Source: Dyadobacter fanqingshengii (lineage in GTDB: Bacteria > Bacteroidota > Bacteroidia > Cytophagales > Spirosomataceae). Taken from it: DNA of 64,000 bases. The DNA lies in NCBI RefSeq assembly GCF_023822005.2, contig NZ_CP098806.1:2170001-2234000 (forward strand). Direction: 5' to 3'. Shown here piece after piece: positions 1-8,676 of the stretch. A program made the translations under genes and the position numbers. Position 1 is the first letter of the stretch. The number at the start of each line of letters is the position of its first letter. The notes under the pieces were generated by a model. It was not told the DNA's origin, searched no databases, and saw only the letters and a list, made by a program, of their open reading frames with translations.

Positions 1-1529
1 ACGATGAATTCCTGACAAAAGACCACCCGACTGCAACCACGGACGAAAAATTCTGGAATACAGAAGGAGAAATTAATGCGGCGCTTAATGTGATTTACGA
101 TCAAGTACCCACAGGCCAGTTTCAATACAAAAGAAACACGCGCATCACCTTTGAAGGCATGACGGATAATGCTGTTTGGTATGCCAATTTCTTTGGGGAA
201 GTCAATACCATTGCCCTCGGGAATGCCAATTCACAAATGAGAGGTGGCGACTGGTTTGCAGTACAGCCGGTTTGGGAAGAAAATTACATTGCAATCCGTC
301 GTGCCAACAGGTTTTTGGAACATGCAGGAAAAGCATTGATAGAACCCGGCTTGAAAGCGCGGTATTTTGCGGAAGCCCGCGCTTTAAGAGCCTGGCTTCA
401 TTTGGACTTGTTCCTCTATTATGGTGAAGTGCCGATTGTTACCACAGTCGTGCTGCCGACAGAGACCGATCTCAAAAAGAATTCCCGGCAGGAAGTTGTG
501 GACTTTATAATCTCGGAACTGGACGCGGCCTCGGCCGATCTGCCCACAACCTATGCGATTAATGATGTCAAGCGCATTACAAAAGGTGCTTGTTATACAA
601 TGAAGACGGTTGCATTACTCAACAACCACCAGTATCCGGCGGCTGCGGCTGCGGCCAAGCAGGTGATTGATATGAATCTCTATAAACTTTATCCTAATTA
701 CAACAACTTGTTTATTTATGAGGGTCAGGTAAATGAAGAGCGGATATTTATCAAGCAAGCCGGGAATAACGACAGTTTTTACAGGAGTGCGCCAGGCTAC
801 CTGGGCGGCAATGCTTGCCTGAACCCGACTGGCTCTCTGGTGAACGCTTATGAAACCAAACAGGGCAAAACGCTGGCCGAACTTGGTGCAGACAGCACTG
901 AAATTTACAAGCAAAGCCCTAATTACAAATCTAACCGGGACCCAAGAATGGACGCCACAATTGCCTATCCCGGCTCAACCTACTATGGCGCCCTCGATCC
1001 ATGGGACGATTCTCCCAACAATCCCAACAGACTGGCAGCGATCTATTCCTCCAAAACCGGCTATTGGCTCAGGAAATATGTGGCATTGGCCGACAAAGGG
1101 AGAACAGGCTCGCTGGACTACATGGTTTATCGCTACGCCGACTTGTTGCTCATGTATGTAGAAGCATTGGTTGAAAGCGGAAAATGGAATGATCCGGACG
1201 TGATCAAATACATCAATCAGATCCGGAACAGGGCCAAAATGCCAAATGTAAATGTGGCTGTATACAACTCGGAAGCCAAAATAAGAGAGCTTTATCAACG
1301 GGAACGTCGGGTAGAGCTTGCCTTCGAAGGCAGCCGCTTATTCGACATGAGAAGGTGGAAAATTGGGGAAAAAGTCATGAATGGAGTCGTTGAAGGGGCA
1401 GTTAATCCAAAGACGAAAAAGGCCGTAAACGTCGAAACGCGCATTTTTTCGCAAAAAGACTATCTATGGCCTATCCCAGCAAGAGAAATAGAAGGAAATC
1501 CCAACATGACCCAAAACCCGGGCTACTAG
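1..1529 (+). CDS. RagB/SusD family outer-membrane nutrient-binding lipoprotein (5' end outside window)
   Basis: SusD-like proteins sit on the outer-membrane surface and cap a TonB-dependent SusC channel that imports oligosaccharides or other nutrients. The frame is open to the window edge (first full codon at 3), so about 508 residues are visible and only the signal peptide and lipoprotein Cys are missing. The GTG at 90 is not the real start. Seen: an N-terminal helical stretch with ALRAWLHLDLFLYYG, typical of the SusD TPR-like region, and near the C-terminus RERRVELAFEGSRLFDMRRW, the family signature. The chain ends in a normal stop followed by a hairpin. The susC partner should lie just outside the window. 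The substrate cannot be told from the sequence. Confidence 0.95.
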   Translation, partial: DEFLTKDHPTATTDEKFWNTEGEINAALNVIYDQVPTGQFQYKRNTRITFEGMTDNAVWYANFFGEVNTIALGNANSQMRGGDWFAVQPVWEENYIAIRRANRFLEHAGKALIEPGLKARYFAEARALRAWLHLDLFLYYGEVPIVTTVVLPTETDLKKNSRQEVVDFIISELDAASADLPTTYAINDVKRITKGACYTMKTVALLNNHQYPAAAAAAKQVIDMNLYKLYPNYNNLFIYEGQVNEERIFIKQAGNNDSFYRSAPGYLGGNACLNPTGSLVNAYETKQGKTLAELGADSTEIYKQSPNYKSNRDPRMDATIAYPGSTYYGALDPWDDSPNNPNRLAAIYSSKTGYWLRKYVALADKGRTGSLDYMVYRYADLLLMYVEALVESGKWNDPDVIKYINQIRNRAKMPNVNVAVYNSEAKIRELYQRERRVELAFEGSRLFDMRRWKIGEKVMNGVVEGAVNPKTKKAVNVETRIFSQKDYLWPIPAREIEGNPNMTQNPGY

Positions 1530-1554
1530 ACTGGGAAAATCCTGAAAAGATAAA

Positions 1555-1590
1555 GAGAGCGTCTCACGTCAAAAGTGAGGCGCTCTCTTC
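1555..1590 (+). terminator. Rho-independent terminator after susD-like gene
   Basis: A 13-bp stem (1555-1567 with 1575-1587, one G-U pair) and a 7-nt loop lie 25 nt after the stop codon. A short T-rich stretch follows. Confidence 0.8.
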
Positions 1591-1621
1591 ATTATTCAAC
1601 GCATAGAGCCAAAGCTAGCCC

Positions 1622-1780
1622 TCACATCCCTTCCAACCGCTCCCGCAACCCCTTCATATCCTCACTAATCTTTACATCCAATATCGAAGTCCAGACCAAC
1701 CCTCCCCTATTCACTATCGTAACCTTATTATGACGCTTGTTGATAAATGATCGGTTTGAAAAACCGGGGTCCGACACAAC
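1622..1780 (-). pseudogene. 3' remnant of an unrecognised gene
   Basis: The minus strand is open for about 50 codons and ends with a natural-looking amphipathic tail (LDVKISEDMKGLRERLEGM, then stop). An in-frame TGA lies just upstream and there is no start codon apart from a GTG. The composition looks coding, so this is probably the tail of a lost gene. I do not recognise the family. Confidence 0.3.
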
Positions 1781-1795
1781 TCAGAAAATAAATAT

Positions 1796-1849
1796 TACTA
1801 CAAAATAGTATTTATATAAAATCTTCGATATTATTACTGCATAATAGTA
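1796..1849 (+). promoter_or_regulatory. Putative PadR operator pair upstream of the PadR-permease operon
   Basis: Two short inverted repeats of the same type lie 12-65 nt before the PadR start: TACTA-5 nt-TAGTA (1796-1810) and TACT-7 nt-AGTA (1835-1849). PadR repressors often bind such AT-rich palindromes in their own promoters. Autoregulation is inferred. Confidence 0.4.
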
Positions 1850-1859
1850 TTATTCAGTT

Positions 1860-2192
1860 ATGAAACGTTTTCAGCTCGGTGAATTCGAGGAGATCGTCCT
1901 TCTTACGGTAGGCGTGTTGCACGGCAATGCATACGGAGTAACTATCAAGGATGAGATCGAACAACGTCTTAAAAGGGAAGTATCCGTCGGCTCCTTGCAG
2001 ATTACATTGCGGAGACTGGAATCCAAAGGCTTCCTGAAGTCAACGGCCGGGGATTCAACCGAAAGCCGGCGTGGACGACCAAAGCTTTTCTTCGAAGTCA
2101 CAGCTTACGGAAAAAAAGCCATGGACTATTGTAAAGAATCGCGCGACGAGCTTTGGAAGGCGCTACCCGAACTGGTGCTCAATCTTAAATAA
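1860..2192 (+). CDS. PadR family transcriptional regulator
   Basis: A 110-residue winged-helix repressor of usual PadR size. Seen: the N-terminal GEFEEIVLLTVGVLHGNAYG segment, helix-turn-helix around residues 20-60 with SVGSLQITLRRLESKGFL (the PadR recognition helix pattern) and the wing GRPKLFFEVTAYGKKA. It ends 6 nt before the FtsX-type permease, so the two are one operon. In Cytophagales this pairing is common, and the PadR protein probably controls the permease in response to an unknown ligand. Confidence 0.93.
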   Translation: MKRFQLGEFEEIVLLTVGVLHGNAYGVTIKDEIEQRLKREVSVGSLQITLRRLESKGFLKSTAGDSTESRRGRPKLFFEVTAYGKKAMDYCKESRDELWKALPELVLNLK

Positions 2193-2198
2193 AAGGTC

Positions 2199-4895
2199 AT
2201 GAAAAGCGCTGAGCCACCCCGTTTCATCTTGCGTTTCCTGGAATGGTTTTGCAAGCCGGAATATCATGCCGACATCGAAGGAGATCTGCTTGAAATCTAC
2301 GATAGAAGGGTAGCAGACTGGGGGACAACCCGGGCAAATTTTCACTTGTGCAAAGACGTTCTGTTCCTCTTCAGACCAGGAATTATCCGATCGGCTAAAA
2401 TTCACCAACCTATAACCTCCAACGGTATGATCAAAAGTTATTTTTTGATGGGGTGGAGAAACCTCTGGAAAAACAAACTCTATTCGACGCTCAATGTGCT
2501 GGGCCTTACATTCGGCATGGTTTGTTTCCTGCTGATCGGTCTTTATGTGTATGATGAACTCAACTTCGATACGCAACATAGTAAGGCGGAAAGAATTTAT
2601 CGTGTAATTACCCACGAAAAAAGCCCCAACAATGAAGCTACAACAGTCGCCGCAGCAGGGTATATGGTGGCCGAAGATCCCAAGCAAACTTTTGCGAATG
2701 TAGAGCAGACAACACGCATGCAACGCATTGGGCGTGCCAACCTTGTCGATCCCGAGAATCCGGTCAATGTACAGGAGGCCATCACTGTCGCGGATGAATA
2801 TTTGCTTCAGGTATTTGATTTTCCGCTTCTTGAGGGTGATCGGCGTACTGCGCTAAAAGAGCCGAATTCTATTGTTATTACCGAAGACCTCGCTATGAGA
2901 ATCTTTGGCAGGACTGATGTAATCAATAAAAATTTGCAGTTCAGCCACATGGATAATCCAGTAAAGATCACAGCGATCTTGAAAAATCACCCAAAGAATT
3001 CCAGCTTTACTTTTACGAGTGTGTTGTCGGAGTCGACGCGGTATTCCAATGAAGAATTCATGCGTGAAGCTCTGAGTGACTGGGTTTCACAGAACTACAC
3101 CGTCTATGCCTTGTTAAAGCCTGATGCGAATGCTGATTCTGTATCCAGTAAGATCACTCGCCTGGTTCATGCCAATGCAACGCTCGAACCAGGCACAAAA
3201 CTTTCGTACAATCTTCAGCCTTTGAAGGACGTGCATTTGAAATCTGACGGAATTATCGATGGCGCAAGAAATGCAAATGTTGATCCCATTCCGCAGGGAA
3301 ATCCTGTATACGTAACAGTGTTCCTATTTACGGCCATTCTTGTCTTGCTGATCGCAGGAATAAACTACTCGAATCTGACCACAGCCCGAGCCTCAAGCCG
3401 GCTTAAGGAAATCGGTGTCCGAAAAGTGATCGGAGCGGTGCCTGGCAATCTGATAGGGCAGTTTCTGGTCGAATCCTTCATCACAATCGTGATCGCTTTC
3501 GGGGTTGCGGTACTCATCGTTGCGTTTTTGCTACCTTCATTCAATGAATTTGTTAATAAAAAGTTTTCGCTTTTCTCTTCCGTGGGCTTAGGTTTCTGGG
3601 CTGCTGCGGCAGGCCTGATCATTGCGATGGGTTTGCTTTCTGGTGGCTACGCCGCCCTGTTGCTTTCCTATTTCAAACCGGTTTCATTACTAAAAGGCCT
3701 GGTACTCAAAAGTGGTAGTGATTTCTCGGTGCGCAAAGCATTGGTCGTCCTGCAGTTCACAATTTCGACTGTAATGATCATTGGAACGATTGTGCTCTTC
3801 AGGCAGGTACGTTTTTTAAACGAGAGTAACCTGGGCTTCAACAAAGACCTGATGGTGGTCATCGACGTGAATGTGGGCAAGGCCCGCTCCAACTTTGACT
3901 GGGTGAAGAACGAGATGTCGAAGATTGCTGCTGTAGAGCAAGTTTCTGTAACATCGCATGTGCCTGGGGATTGGAAAACTTTAGTGAGAGTCAAACTCAA
4001 AAAGGAAGGTGGTGGCGATCAGCTCCACACAGCCTATGTAATTGGTGCGGATCAGGATTTTCTGGCCACCTATGGGATCGAGTTGCTCAAAGGCAGGAAC
4101 TTCAAAAATGAGAACGACACCTCCGCCATCCTGATCAACGAAGCGGCGGCAAAAATTCTCGGCATTACCCATGTTTCCAATGAAGCTGTTGAGATTCCGC
4201 AAAGTGCCCGGGGTTCCTCTTTTGCTCCGGTTTATGATGATATCAACGCTTCGTTTAAACCGCGTGTGGTTGGCATCGTGAAGGATTTCCACTTTCAATC
4301 ACTTAAGGCGAAGATAGAGCCATTGATCATTGCCTACCACGACAACCCGGTTTATCCTATCGATTATTACTCAGTAAAGATCCAACCGCAGAACATTCAG
4401 GTTACTCTCGAAAAGCTTAACGCAGTAATGGTGGCAAACGATGAACGCGAGCCTTTCGAATACCACTTCCTCGACGAGCAGCTCGCTCGGTTCTACATTG
4501 AAGATCAGCGCAGCCAAACGATTCTCGGTTGGGTCGCCCTGGCCAGCGTGGTCATTGCATGCCTGGGCCTCTTCGGACTTGCTACCTACTCGGCACAACA
4601 ACGGTTAAAGGAAATCGGTGTAAGAAAAGTTCTGGGTGCCAATCTGTTAAGCATTATGGCGTTGCTCTCTAAAGATTTCGTGAAACTGGTTTTGATCGCC
4701 TGCTGCTTTGCATTCCCTGTTGCGTGGTTTGGCGCTAACCGGTGGCTGCAGGAGTATGCTTATCACATCGACGTGGAGTGGTGGATCTTTGCACTGGCTG
4801 GCGTGATAACAACCGGTATTGCCCTGCTCACGGTGAGTTACCAGGCCATCAAGGCCGCATTGATGACCCCGGTGAAGACTCTCAAGTCGGATTAA
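2199..4895 (+). CDS. FtsX/MacB-type ABC transporter permease with N-terminal permease prefix domain 2
   Basis: An 898-residue inner-membrane permease. Residues 1-75 form the soluble prefix domain (motifs PPRFILRFLEWFCKPEY and IEGDLLEIYDRR). After that come a first transmembrane helix near residue 90, a periplasmic MacB-like core, an FtsX helix group (NYSNLTTARASSRLKEIGVRK, about 390-410), a second periplasmic core and a second FtsX unit (TYSAQQRLKEIGVRKVLGA, about 795-815). The repeated IGVRKV..GA motif is a hallmark of the double-length Bacteroidota permeases. These proteins work with a separately encoded ATPase in MacB-like efflux or lipoprotein handling. No ATPase is adjacent, and the substrate is unknown. 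Confidence 0.93.
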   Translation: MKSAEPPRFILRFLEWFCKPEYHADIEGDLLEIYDRRVADWGTTRANFHLCKDVLFLFRPGIIRSAKIHQPITSNGMIKSYFLMGWRNLWKNKLYSTLNVLGLTFGMVCFLLIGLYVYDELNFDTQHSKAERIYRVITHEKSPNNEATTVAAAGYMVAEDPKQTFANVEQTTRMQRIGRANLVDPENPVNVQEAITVADEYLLQVFDFPLLEGDRRTALKEPNSIVITEDLAMRIFGRTDVINKNLQFSHMDNPVKITAILKNHPKNSSFTFTSVLSESTRYSNEEFMREALSDWVSQNYTVYALLKPDANADSVSSKITRLVHANATLEPGTKLSYNLQPLKDVHLKSDGIIDGARNANVDPIPQGNPVYVTVFLFTAILVLLIAGINYSNLTTARASSRLKEIGVRKVIGAVPGNLIGQFLVESFITIVIAFGVAVLIVAFLLPSFNEFVNKKFSLFSSVGLGFWAAAAGLIIAMGLLSGGYAALLLSYFKPVSLLKGLVLKSGSDFSVRKALVVLQFTISTVMIIGTIVLFRQVRFLNESNLGFNKDLMVVIDVNVGKARSNFDWVKNEMSKIAAVEQVSVTSHVPGDWKTLVRVKLKKEGGGDQLHTAYVIGADQDFLATYGIELLKGRNFKNENDTSAILINEAAAKILGITHVSNEAVEIPQSARGSSFAPVYDDINASFKPRVVGIVKDFHFQSLKAKIEPLIIAYHDNPVYPIDYYSVKIQPQNIQVTLEKLNAVMVANDEREPFEYHFLDEQLARFYIEDQRSQTILGWVALASVVIACLGLFGLATYSAQQRLKEIGVRKVLGANLLSIMALLSKDFVKLVLIACCFAFPVAWFGANRWLQEYAYHIDVEWWIFALAGVITTGIALLTVSYQAIKAALMTPVKTLKSD

Positions 4896-5079
4896 AAAGG
4901 CAGGGTTGTCAGGGGTTCCATTCCGTTCAGCGATTTTCACATGACGTTTATGAATGGAAGATTCAACGGTTGCCCCTGGCACGTAACTCATCAAAATTGA
5001 AGTATTTGAAATTGTCACAGCAGCAAGCAATTAGCGGTCAGGCAAAAACTCAGTGGCTATTTAATTAAAATTATACCCA

Positions 5080-5949
5080 ATGAAATTGATTACCTATTCC
5101 TTTCAATGGCTGACGAGTCTGTTTTTGATTGTCGCTTTTCAGGCACACTCCCAAAATACGCAGGCAAATTTATATCCATCAAGTGAAGTGGTGACGATTC
5201 ACTCCCGGCTTTTAAACGAAGAGCGCAAGGTGTATGTGCATTGCCCGAAAGTAGACTCCGCGGACGCAAACAAACGGTTTCCCGTTATATACGTAATGGA
5301 CGGGGATAATCATTTTGCATTGCTTGCTCAGTATGTCGATTATCTAAGTCGGCCCGACGTTTTGGCAATGCCGAAGACAATCGTCATTGGCATCCCAAAT
5401 ACAAAACGAACCAGAGACCTCACCCCAACCAACAGCTTACTTAACTACGAGGGCAAAGCAGACAGCAGTACGTATACAGACAGCGGCGGAAACGAAAAAT
5501 TTTTACAGTTCATCGAGACCGAATTGATACCGATGATCGACAAAAATTATAAAACAGCACCCTACAAAATATTTGCCGGACATTCCTTTGGGGGCCTTTC
5601 AGCTCTGAATTGTCTGCTGAATCATTCTGATTTGTTTGATGCGTATATTGCCATAAGCCCATCCCTTTGGTGGGACAAGGAGTATTTGTTAAGAATGACA
5701 GAAGAAAAACTAAAAAGCGGCTCAGCCTTAGACAAAACATTCTTCTACAGTGATGGAAACGAAGGGGGGAGTAATTCGTTTTTTCATAAAAATTTATTAA
5801 AGCTAGATGCAATAATTGCTAAAAAAAAGCTAAAAGAATTTGATTATCTCTATAAACATTACCCCACTGAAACCCACATGACCGAACCCATTGTAGCTTA
5901 TTTCGATGCCTTGCGCTTCATTTTTAAAGACTGGGAAAAGCGTCGTTAA
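5080..5949 (+). CDS. Secreted alpha/beta hydrolase, esterase D/Fes-like
   Basis: A 289-residue protein with a signal peptide (cleavage near HSQN, residue 24) and the esterase-family strand VIYVMDGDNHF. The nucleophile elbow GHSFGG lies at about residues 167-172 (Ser 169). The PSLWWD block and a C-terminal THM supplying the likely catalytic His fit the putative esterase family, whose members hydrolyse siderophore esters or acyl/feruloyl esters. It stands alone between the permease gene and a small convergent gene. The substrate is not predictable. Confidence 0.85.
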   Translation: MKLITYSFQWLTSLFLIVAFQAHSQNTQANLYPSSEVVTIHSRLLNEERKVYVHCPKVDSADANKRFPVIYVMDGDNHFALLAQYVDYLSRPDVLAMPKTIVIGIPNTKRTRDLTPTNSLLNYEGKADSSTYTDSGGNEKFLQFIETELIPMIDKNYKTAPYKIFAGHSFGGLSALNCLLNHSDLFDAYIAISPSLWWDKEYLLRMTEEKLKSGSALDKTFFYSDGNEGGSNSFFHKNLLKLDAIIAKKKLKEFDYLYKHYPTETHMTEPIVAYFDALRFIFKDWEKRR

Positions 5950-5978
5950 GGGAGCGCAATTCAAAAAGCGACTAAGTT

Positions 5979-6251
5979 CTAGATTGCTAAAATGGCTCCA
6001 ACTAAAACTGCCACACCAATATTTACAATGGATGAGGTAAGCACTAAGCGCAACTTGGTTAAGCCCAAGTTGTAGTAGAGGTAATATTCATTCGCATGGA
6101 AAAACGAATAGGCGATTAAACTTAGGCCCATGCCGCCAGTAAGAAACATAAAGATTCCTCCGGATGGACCTACAACAAATGCCGGTAGGACGGAAATAGC
6201 AAGGTTAAATTTTGTTAAGTCAAGATAATATTTCCAGAACGCCCAAGTCAT
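5979..6251 (-). CDS. Small integral membrane protein, unknown function
   Basis: A 90-residue hydrophobic protein with about three membrane segments. It starts MTWAFWKYYLDLTKF and has a conserved-looking FFHANEYYLYYNLGL loop between helices. I have the impression this is a widespread small Bacteroidota family but cannot name a function. It is convergent with the esterase gene (29 nt between stops) and divergent from the VOC gene, so it has its own promoter. Confidence 0.6.
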   Translation of the reverse strand: MTWAFWKYYLDLTKFNLAISVLPAFVVGPSGGIFMFLTGGMGLSLIAYSFFHANEYYLYYNLGLTKLRLVLTSSIVNIGVAVLVGAILAI

Positions 6252-6309
6252 AAGTTAGCTTTTTATGAACACCACAAACTAACACCAATAAGTTTGTTAA
6301 AACCCCACA

Positions 6310-6337
6310 ATTGTCACTGCCGCAATTGGTAATTTTG
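6310..6337 (+). promoter_or_regulatory. Candidate Bacteroidota-type promoter for the VOC gene
   Basis: TAATTTTG at 6330-6337 matches the Bacteroidota -7 box TAnnTTTG exactly. A TTG lies about 19 nt upstream at the -33 position. The start codon is about 30 nt downstream. Confidence 0.4.
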
Positions 6338-6365
6338 TAAACCATCAATCTAAGAATATACTGAT

Positions 6366-6881
6366 ATGGAAGGCATTGACGATATTATCTCAAAACTTGA
6401 ATTTGCCCAGATTTGCTGGGTAGTTAAGGATATTGACGCGGCTGCGGATTTCTTTTCTAAAAGCCTCGGCATCCCCACCTTTCCTGCACCTGAACTTGTT
6501 CGGGCGCAAGACTTAGGCATGACTTACCATGACGAAGTGGTAGCCGGAGAATGGCTTACCACGCAGGCATACAACGGTCTTACTTTTGTAGAACTTGTTC
6601 AGCCTTTATCGGGGCAAAGCATGTTTCATGATTATTTAAATCAATATCCAGCAGGCGGAGCGCAGCATTTCGCATACCGGCTTTCAGTTAGCGATTTCGA
6701 AGAGGTTGTCGAGAAACTTCGGGCAAGTGGATATTCAATTATCAGTGAAGTGGACCATCCCATTGCGCGAATGGCGTTTTTCGATACTTATCAAACAATT
6801 GGGGCAGTCACTGAAATTATGGGAATTACCCCCGAAGGATGGAGTGCTGTTGAACAAATGAAAAACGGTAATGGCCAGTAA
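6366..6881 (+). CDS. VOC (glyoxalase/epimerase-like) family protein
   Basis: A 171-residue protein with one pair of beta-alpha-beta-beta-beta modules. Module 1 starts at FAQICWVVKDIDAAADFFSKSLG and module 2 at AQHFAYRLSVSDFEEVVEKLRASG. The pattern recalls methylmalonyl-CoA epimerase or glyoxalase relatives. The final Glu (AVTEIMG) and the His in QHFAY are plausible metal ligands. The reaction is unknown. The next reading frame starts inside its last codons (ATG at 6871), so a methyltransferase was once translationally coupled to it. Confidence 0.8.
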   Translation: MEGIDDIISKLEFAQICWVVKDIDAAADFFSKSLGIPTFPAPELVRAQDLGMTYHDEVVAGEWLTTQAYNGLTFVELVQPLSGQSMFHDYLNQYPAGGAQHFAYRLSVSDFEEVVEKLRASGYSIISEVDHPIARMAFFDTYQTIGAVTEIMGITPEGWSAVEQMKNGNGQ

Positions 6882-7026
6882 ACTTTCGAGCCGACTTGAA
6901 GAAATTGTGGATTTACTGCCACTGAAAGAAGGTCTGCGAGTATTGGAAATTGGCTGCGGGTCGGGTGCTGCTGCCCGCGCGGTTGCCAAACGTGTCCCAG
7001 GTGGCAAGGTTCTAGGAATGCATTGA
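6871..7026 (+). pseudogene. Truncated class I SAM-dependent methyltransferase (N-terminal stump)
   Basis: ATG at 6871 overlaps the VOC stop. The 51-residue product contains the SAM-binding motif I (VLEIGCGSGAAAR) and then stops (TGA 7024-7026) where motif II should begin (PGGKVLGMH). A complete enzyme needs about 200 residues, so everything after the first Rossmann strand has been lost. The break lies directly before the AlkD-like gene, which points to a deletion rather than a point mutation. Confidence 0.8.
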
Positions 7027-7064
7027 AGATGCTCGAAATTTGAGGACCTAACCTGATCATAGTA

Positions 7065-7706
7065 ATGAAACTATCATTGAAAACTGAAAACATCCTGGAA
7101 CGGATTGATAGTAAAACCAAACTGGGAGACTTACGGAAAATTGCCAAGGAAATTAGAAAGGATCATGAGCTAGCCACAGAACTGTGGTCAACAGGGCGGT
7201 TCTTGCCTAGGCAATTGGCCATTTTAATTATGGACAGTAAGCGCCTTTCACAAGATTCAATCAATCAATTGGACAGGGATATGCAGACCCACTCGTCCAA
7301 TGAGCGAAATCAACTGATGGACTGGTTAATGGCCAACCAACTTCTTAAAGACAAGAAGACTATCGCCTTGGTTGAATCATGGGAAAATAGTCCGTCTGCT
7401 CTTCAAAGAAGAGTATTCTGGTATTATCAGGCGCGTTTGAGATGGATGGGACAAACGCCCCCTCCTAACACGGCGGAATTGCTGGCCAAAATAGAAACCA
7501 ACATTGCCAAAGAAGAACCGGAAGTTCAGTGGGCGATGAACTTCACCGCTGGCTGGATTGGCGTTTTTGAAAAACGATATCGAGATCGCTGCATTGCTGT
7601 CGGCCAGAACACTGGTCTTTACAAAGGGGAAATGGTCTCAAAAGGCTGTACTCCCGATTATCTGCCAGAGTTCATAGCGATTGAAAGTAACAAACGGAAT
7701 CTGTAG
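7065..7706 (+). CDS. AlkD-like DNA alkylation repair protein
   Basis: A 213-residue all-helical protein. Its heat-like repeats (TKLGDLRKIAKEIRKDHELATELWSTG and ARQLAILIMD-type segments), the QWAMNFTAGWIGV block and its length fit the DNA alkylation repair (AlkC/AlkD) superfamily, which excises alkylated bases without base flipping. The C-terminus is short (ends IESNKRNL). No operon partner is apparent since the genes on both sides are broken. Confidence 0.75.
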   Translation: MKLSLKTENILERIDSKTKLGDLRKIAKEIRKDHELATELWSTGRFLPRQLAILIMDSKRLSQDSINQLDRDMQTHSSNERNQLMDWLMANQLLKDKKTIALVESWENSPSALQRRVFWYYQARLRWMGQTPPPNTAELLAKIETNIAKEEPEVQWAMNFTAGWIGVFEKRYRDRCIAVGQNTGLYKGEMVSKGCTPDYLPEFIAIESNKRNL

Positions 7707-7740
7707 TTGATTCGCAACATTTATAATCTTTCAATACTCC

Positions 7741-7869
7741 ATGAGATTAGACATCTACATTAACTATCCAGGAAATTGCGAAGAGGCATTCAGGTTCTAC
7801 GAGCAATATCTTGAAGCCAAAGTAACCCTACAATTTAAGATGGATAAAAATAAAACTGCAACGTTCACC
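7741..7869 (+). pseudogene. Truncated PhnB-like VOC gene (5' end only)
   Basis: It starts MRLDIYINYPGNCEEAFRFY, the typical N-terminus of PhnB/DUF-type glyoxalases (usual length about 140 residues). Similarity fades after about 35 residues, and the frame runs into the ssrA terminator region, stopping at 7935. This gene was probably cut when DNA was inserted or lost at the neighbouring ssrA attachment site. Confidence 0.65.
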
Positions 7870-7916
7870 AAATATTTGAGAATAATTGAATGTTTTAGGT
7901 TACTATCAACAAACAA

Positions 7917-7947
7917 AAAGCCTGCAAATCGCTGATTTGCAGGCTTT
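7917..7947 (-). terminator. Perfect hairpin terminator, probably of ssrA
   Basis: A 14-bp perfect stem (7917-7930 with 7934-7947) has a 3-nt loop. It is T-rich on both sides (TTTTTG on the minus strand, T8 on the plus strand). It lies just 3' of the tmRNA end on the minus strand. Confidence 0.75.
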
Positions 7948-7974
7948 GATGCTTTTTTTTGCAATTGATACTTG

Positions 7975-8000
7975 TGGAGATGCAGGGAGTCGAACCCTAA
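7975..8000 (-). other. ssrA: 3' end of tmRNA (ssrA), probable attachment site of an integrated element
   Basis: Read on the minus strand this is a T-arm (AGGG-TTCGACT-CCCT) followed by a 3' acceptor strand CATCTCCA. A U in the acceptor facing the G3 position is typical of tmRNA/tRNA-Ala (GGGGATG...CATCTCC). No 5' acceptor, D-arm or tag peptide is found upstream (8000-8700), so only the 3' end remains. Integrases of many islands target exactly this part of ssrA and leave such a copy at the far junction. Confidence 0.6.
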
Positions 8001-8676
8001 CAGTAACCGATTTATTTTCAAATACTTATAATCCCACGAAATGCGGCAGTCCCGAATTTGCCTCTCAATTTGAAAGTTACATTTAGAACATCTTTTCTCT
8101 TGTTCAAAGATACAATCTTCAAGCGTTCCCAGCAAATGTCAGTACAGTTACGTTCCAAATATTACCTCAGTCAAAATACAGGTATCTACGTGAGATATAA
8201 TGTTGCATTGGAGATTAGGAAACAATTCATAACATCCATGAATTCGTTCTCGCTGGCTAATCGTTACAAAGAACCGTAAAGATGAGTTTGAAAATGCCTG
8301 TTAGAATAATGTATCAGACCCGCGCTAGTAAGTTCATCAGTCCAAATCTTTGGTATCTTAATTTTAATCCGGGGCGTGCATCCAAGATCTTCCCATGTAA
8401 TTCAGTTTCAAAACTCAGTTTTCTCCAAGCATTAAAATTACAAGTTTGTCTGCTATTCTCTCGTAATTGCCATACCTACAAATCACTGATAGTACAGTTT
8501 AAGGTCTATTCGTCTAGTATACCGTAATTAGATTTCATGAACTACTAAGCTGTACCAATTGTCTGGTGTTTTTGGTCAACTTGTAACGGCATGGCAGTCG
8601 AATGCCGGAGTACGGAAAAACCACCGTATTTTTGGACGGATTTCCTGCCTGCACATTTCTCTAACATGTCTCATAA
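8001..8676. other. Gene-free decayed stretch next to the ssrA end
   Basis: No convincing reading frame is seen on either strand. It is AT-rich with many stops and contains the first copy of the 48-bp stem-loop repeat (8579-8626). It is probably the eroded edge of an integrated element. Confidence 0.5.
8579..8626 (+). repeat. 48-bp double stem-loop repeat, copy A
   Basis: Identical over 48 bp to 16555-16602. It contains two small hairpins: CGGCAT...ATGCCG and TACGG...CCGTA. The second is followed by TTTTT in this copy. A partial third copy is at 12745-12762. Confidence 0.85.
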
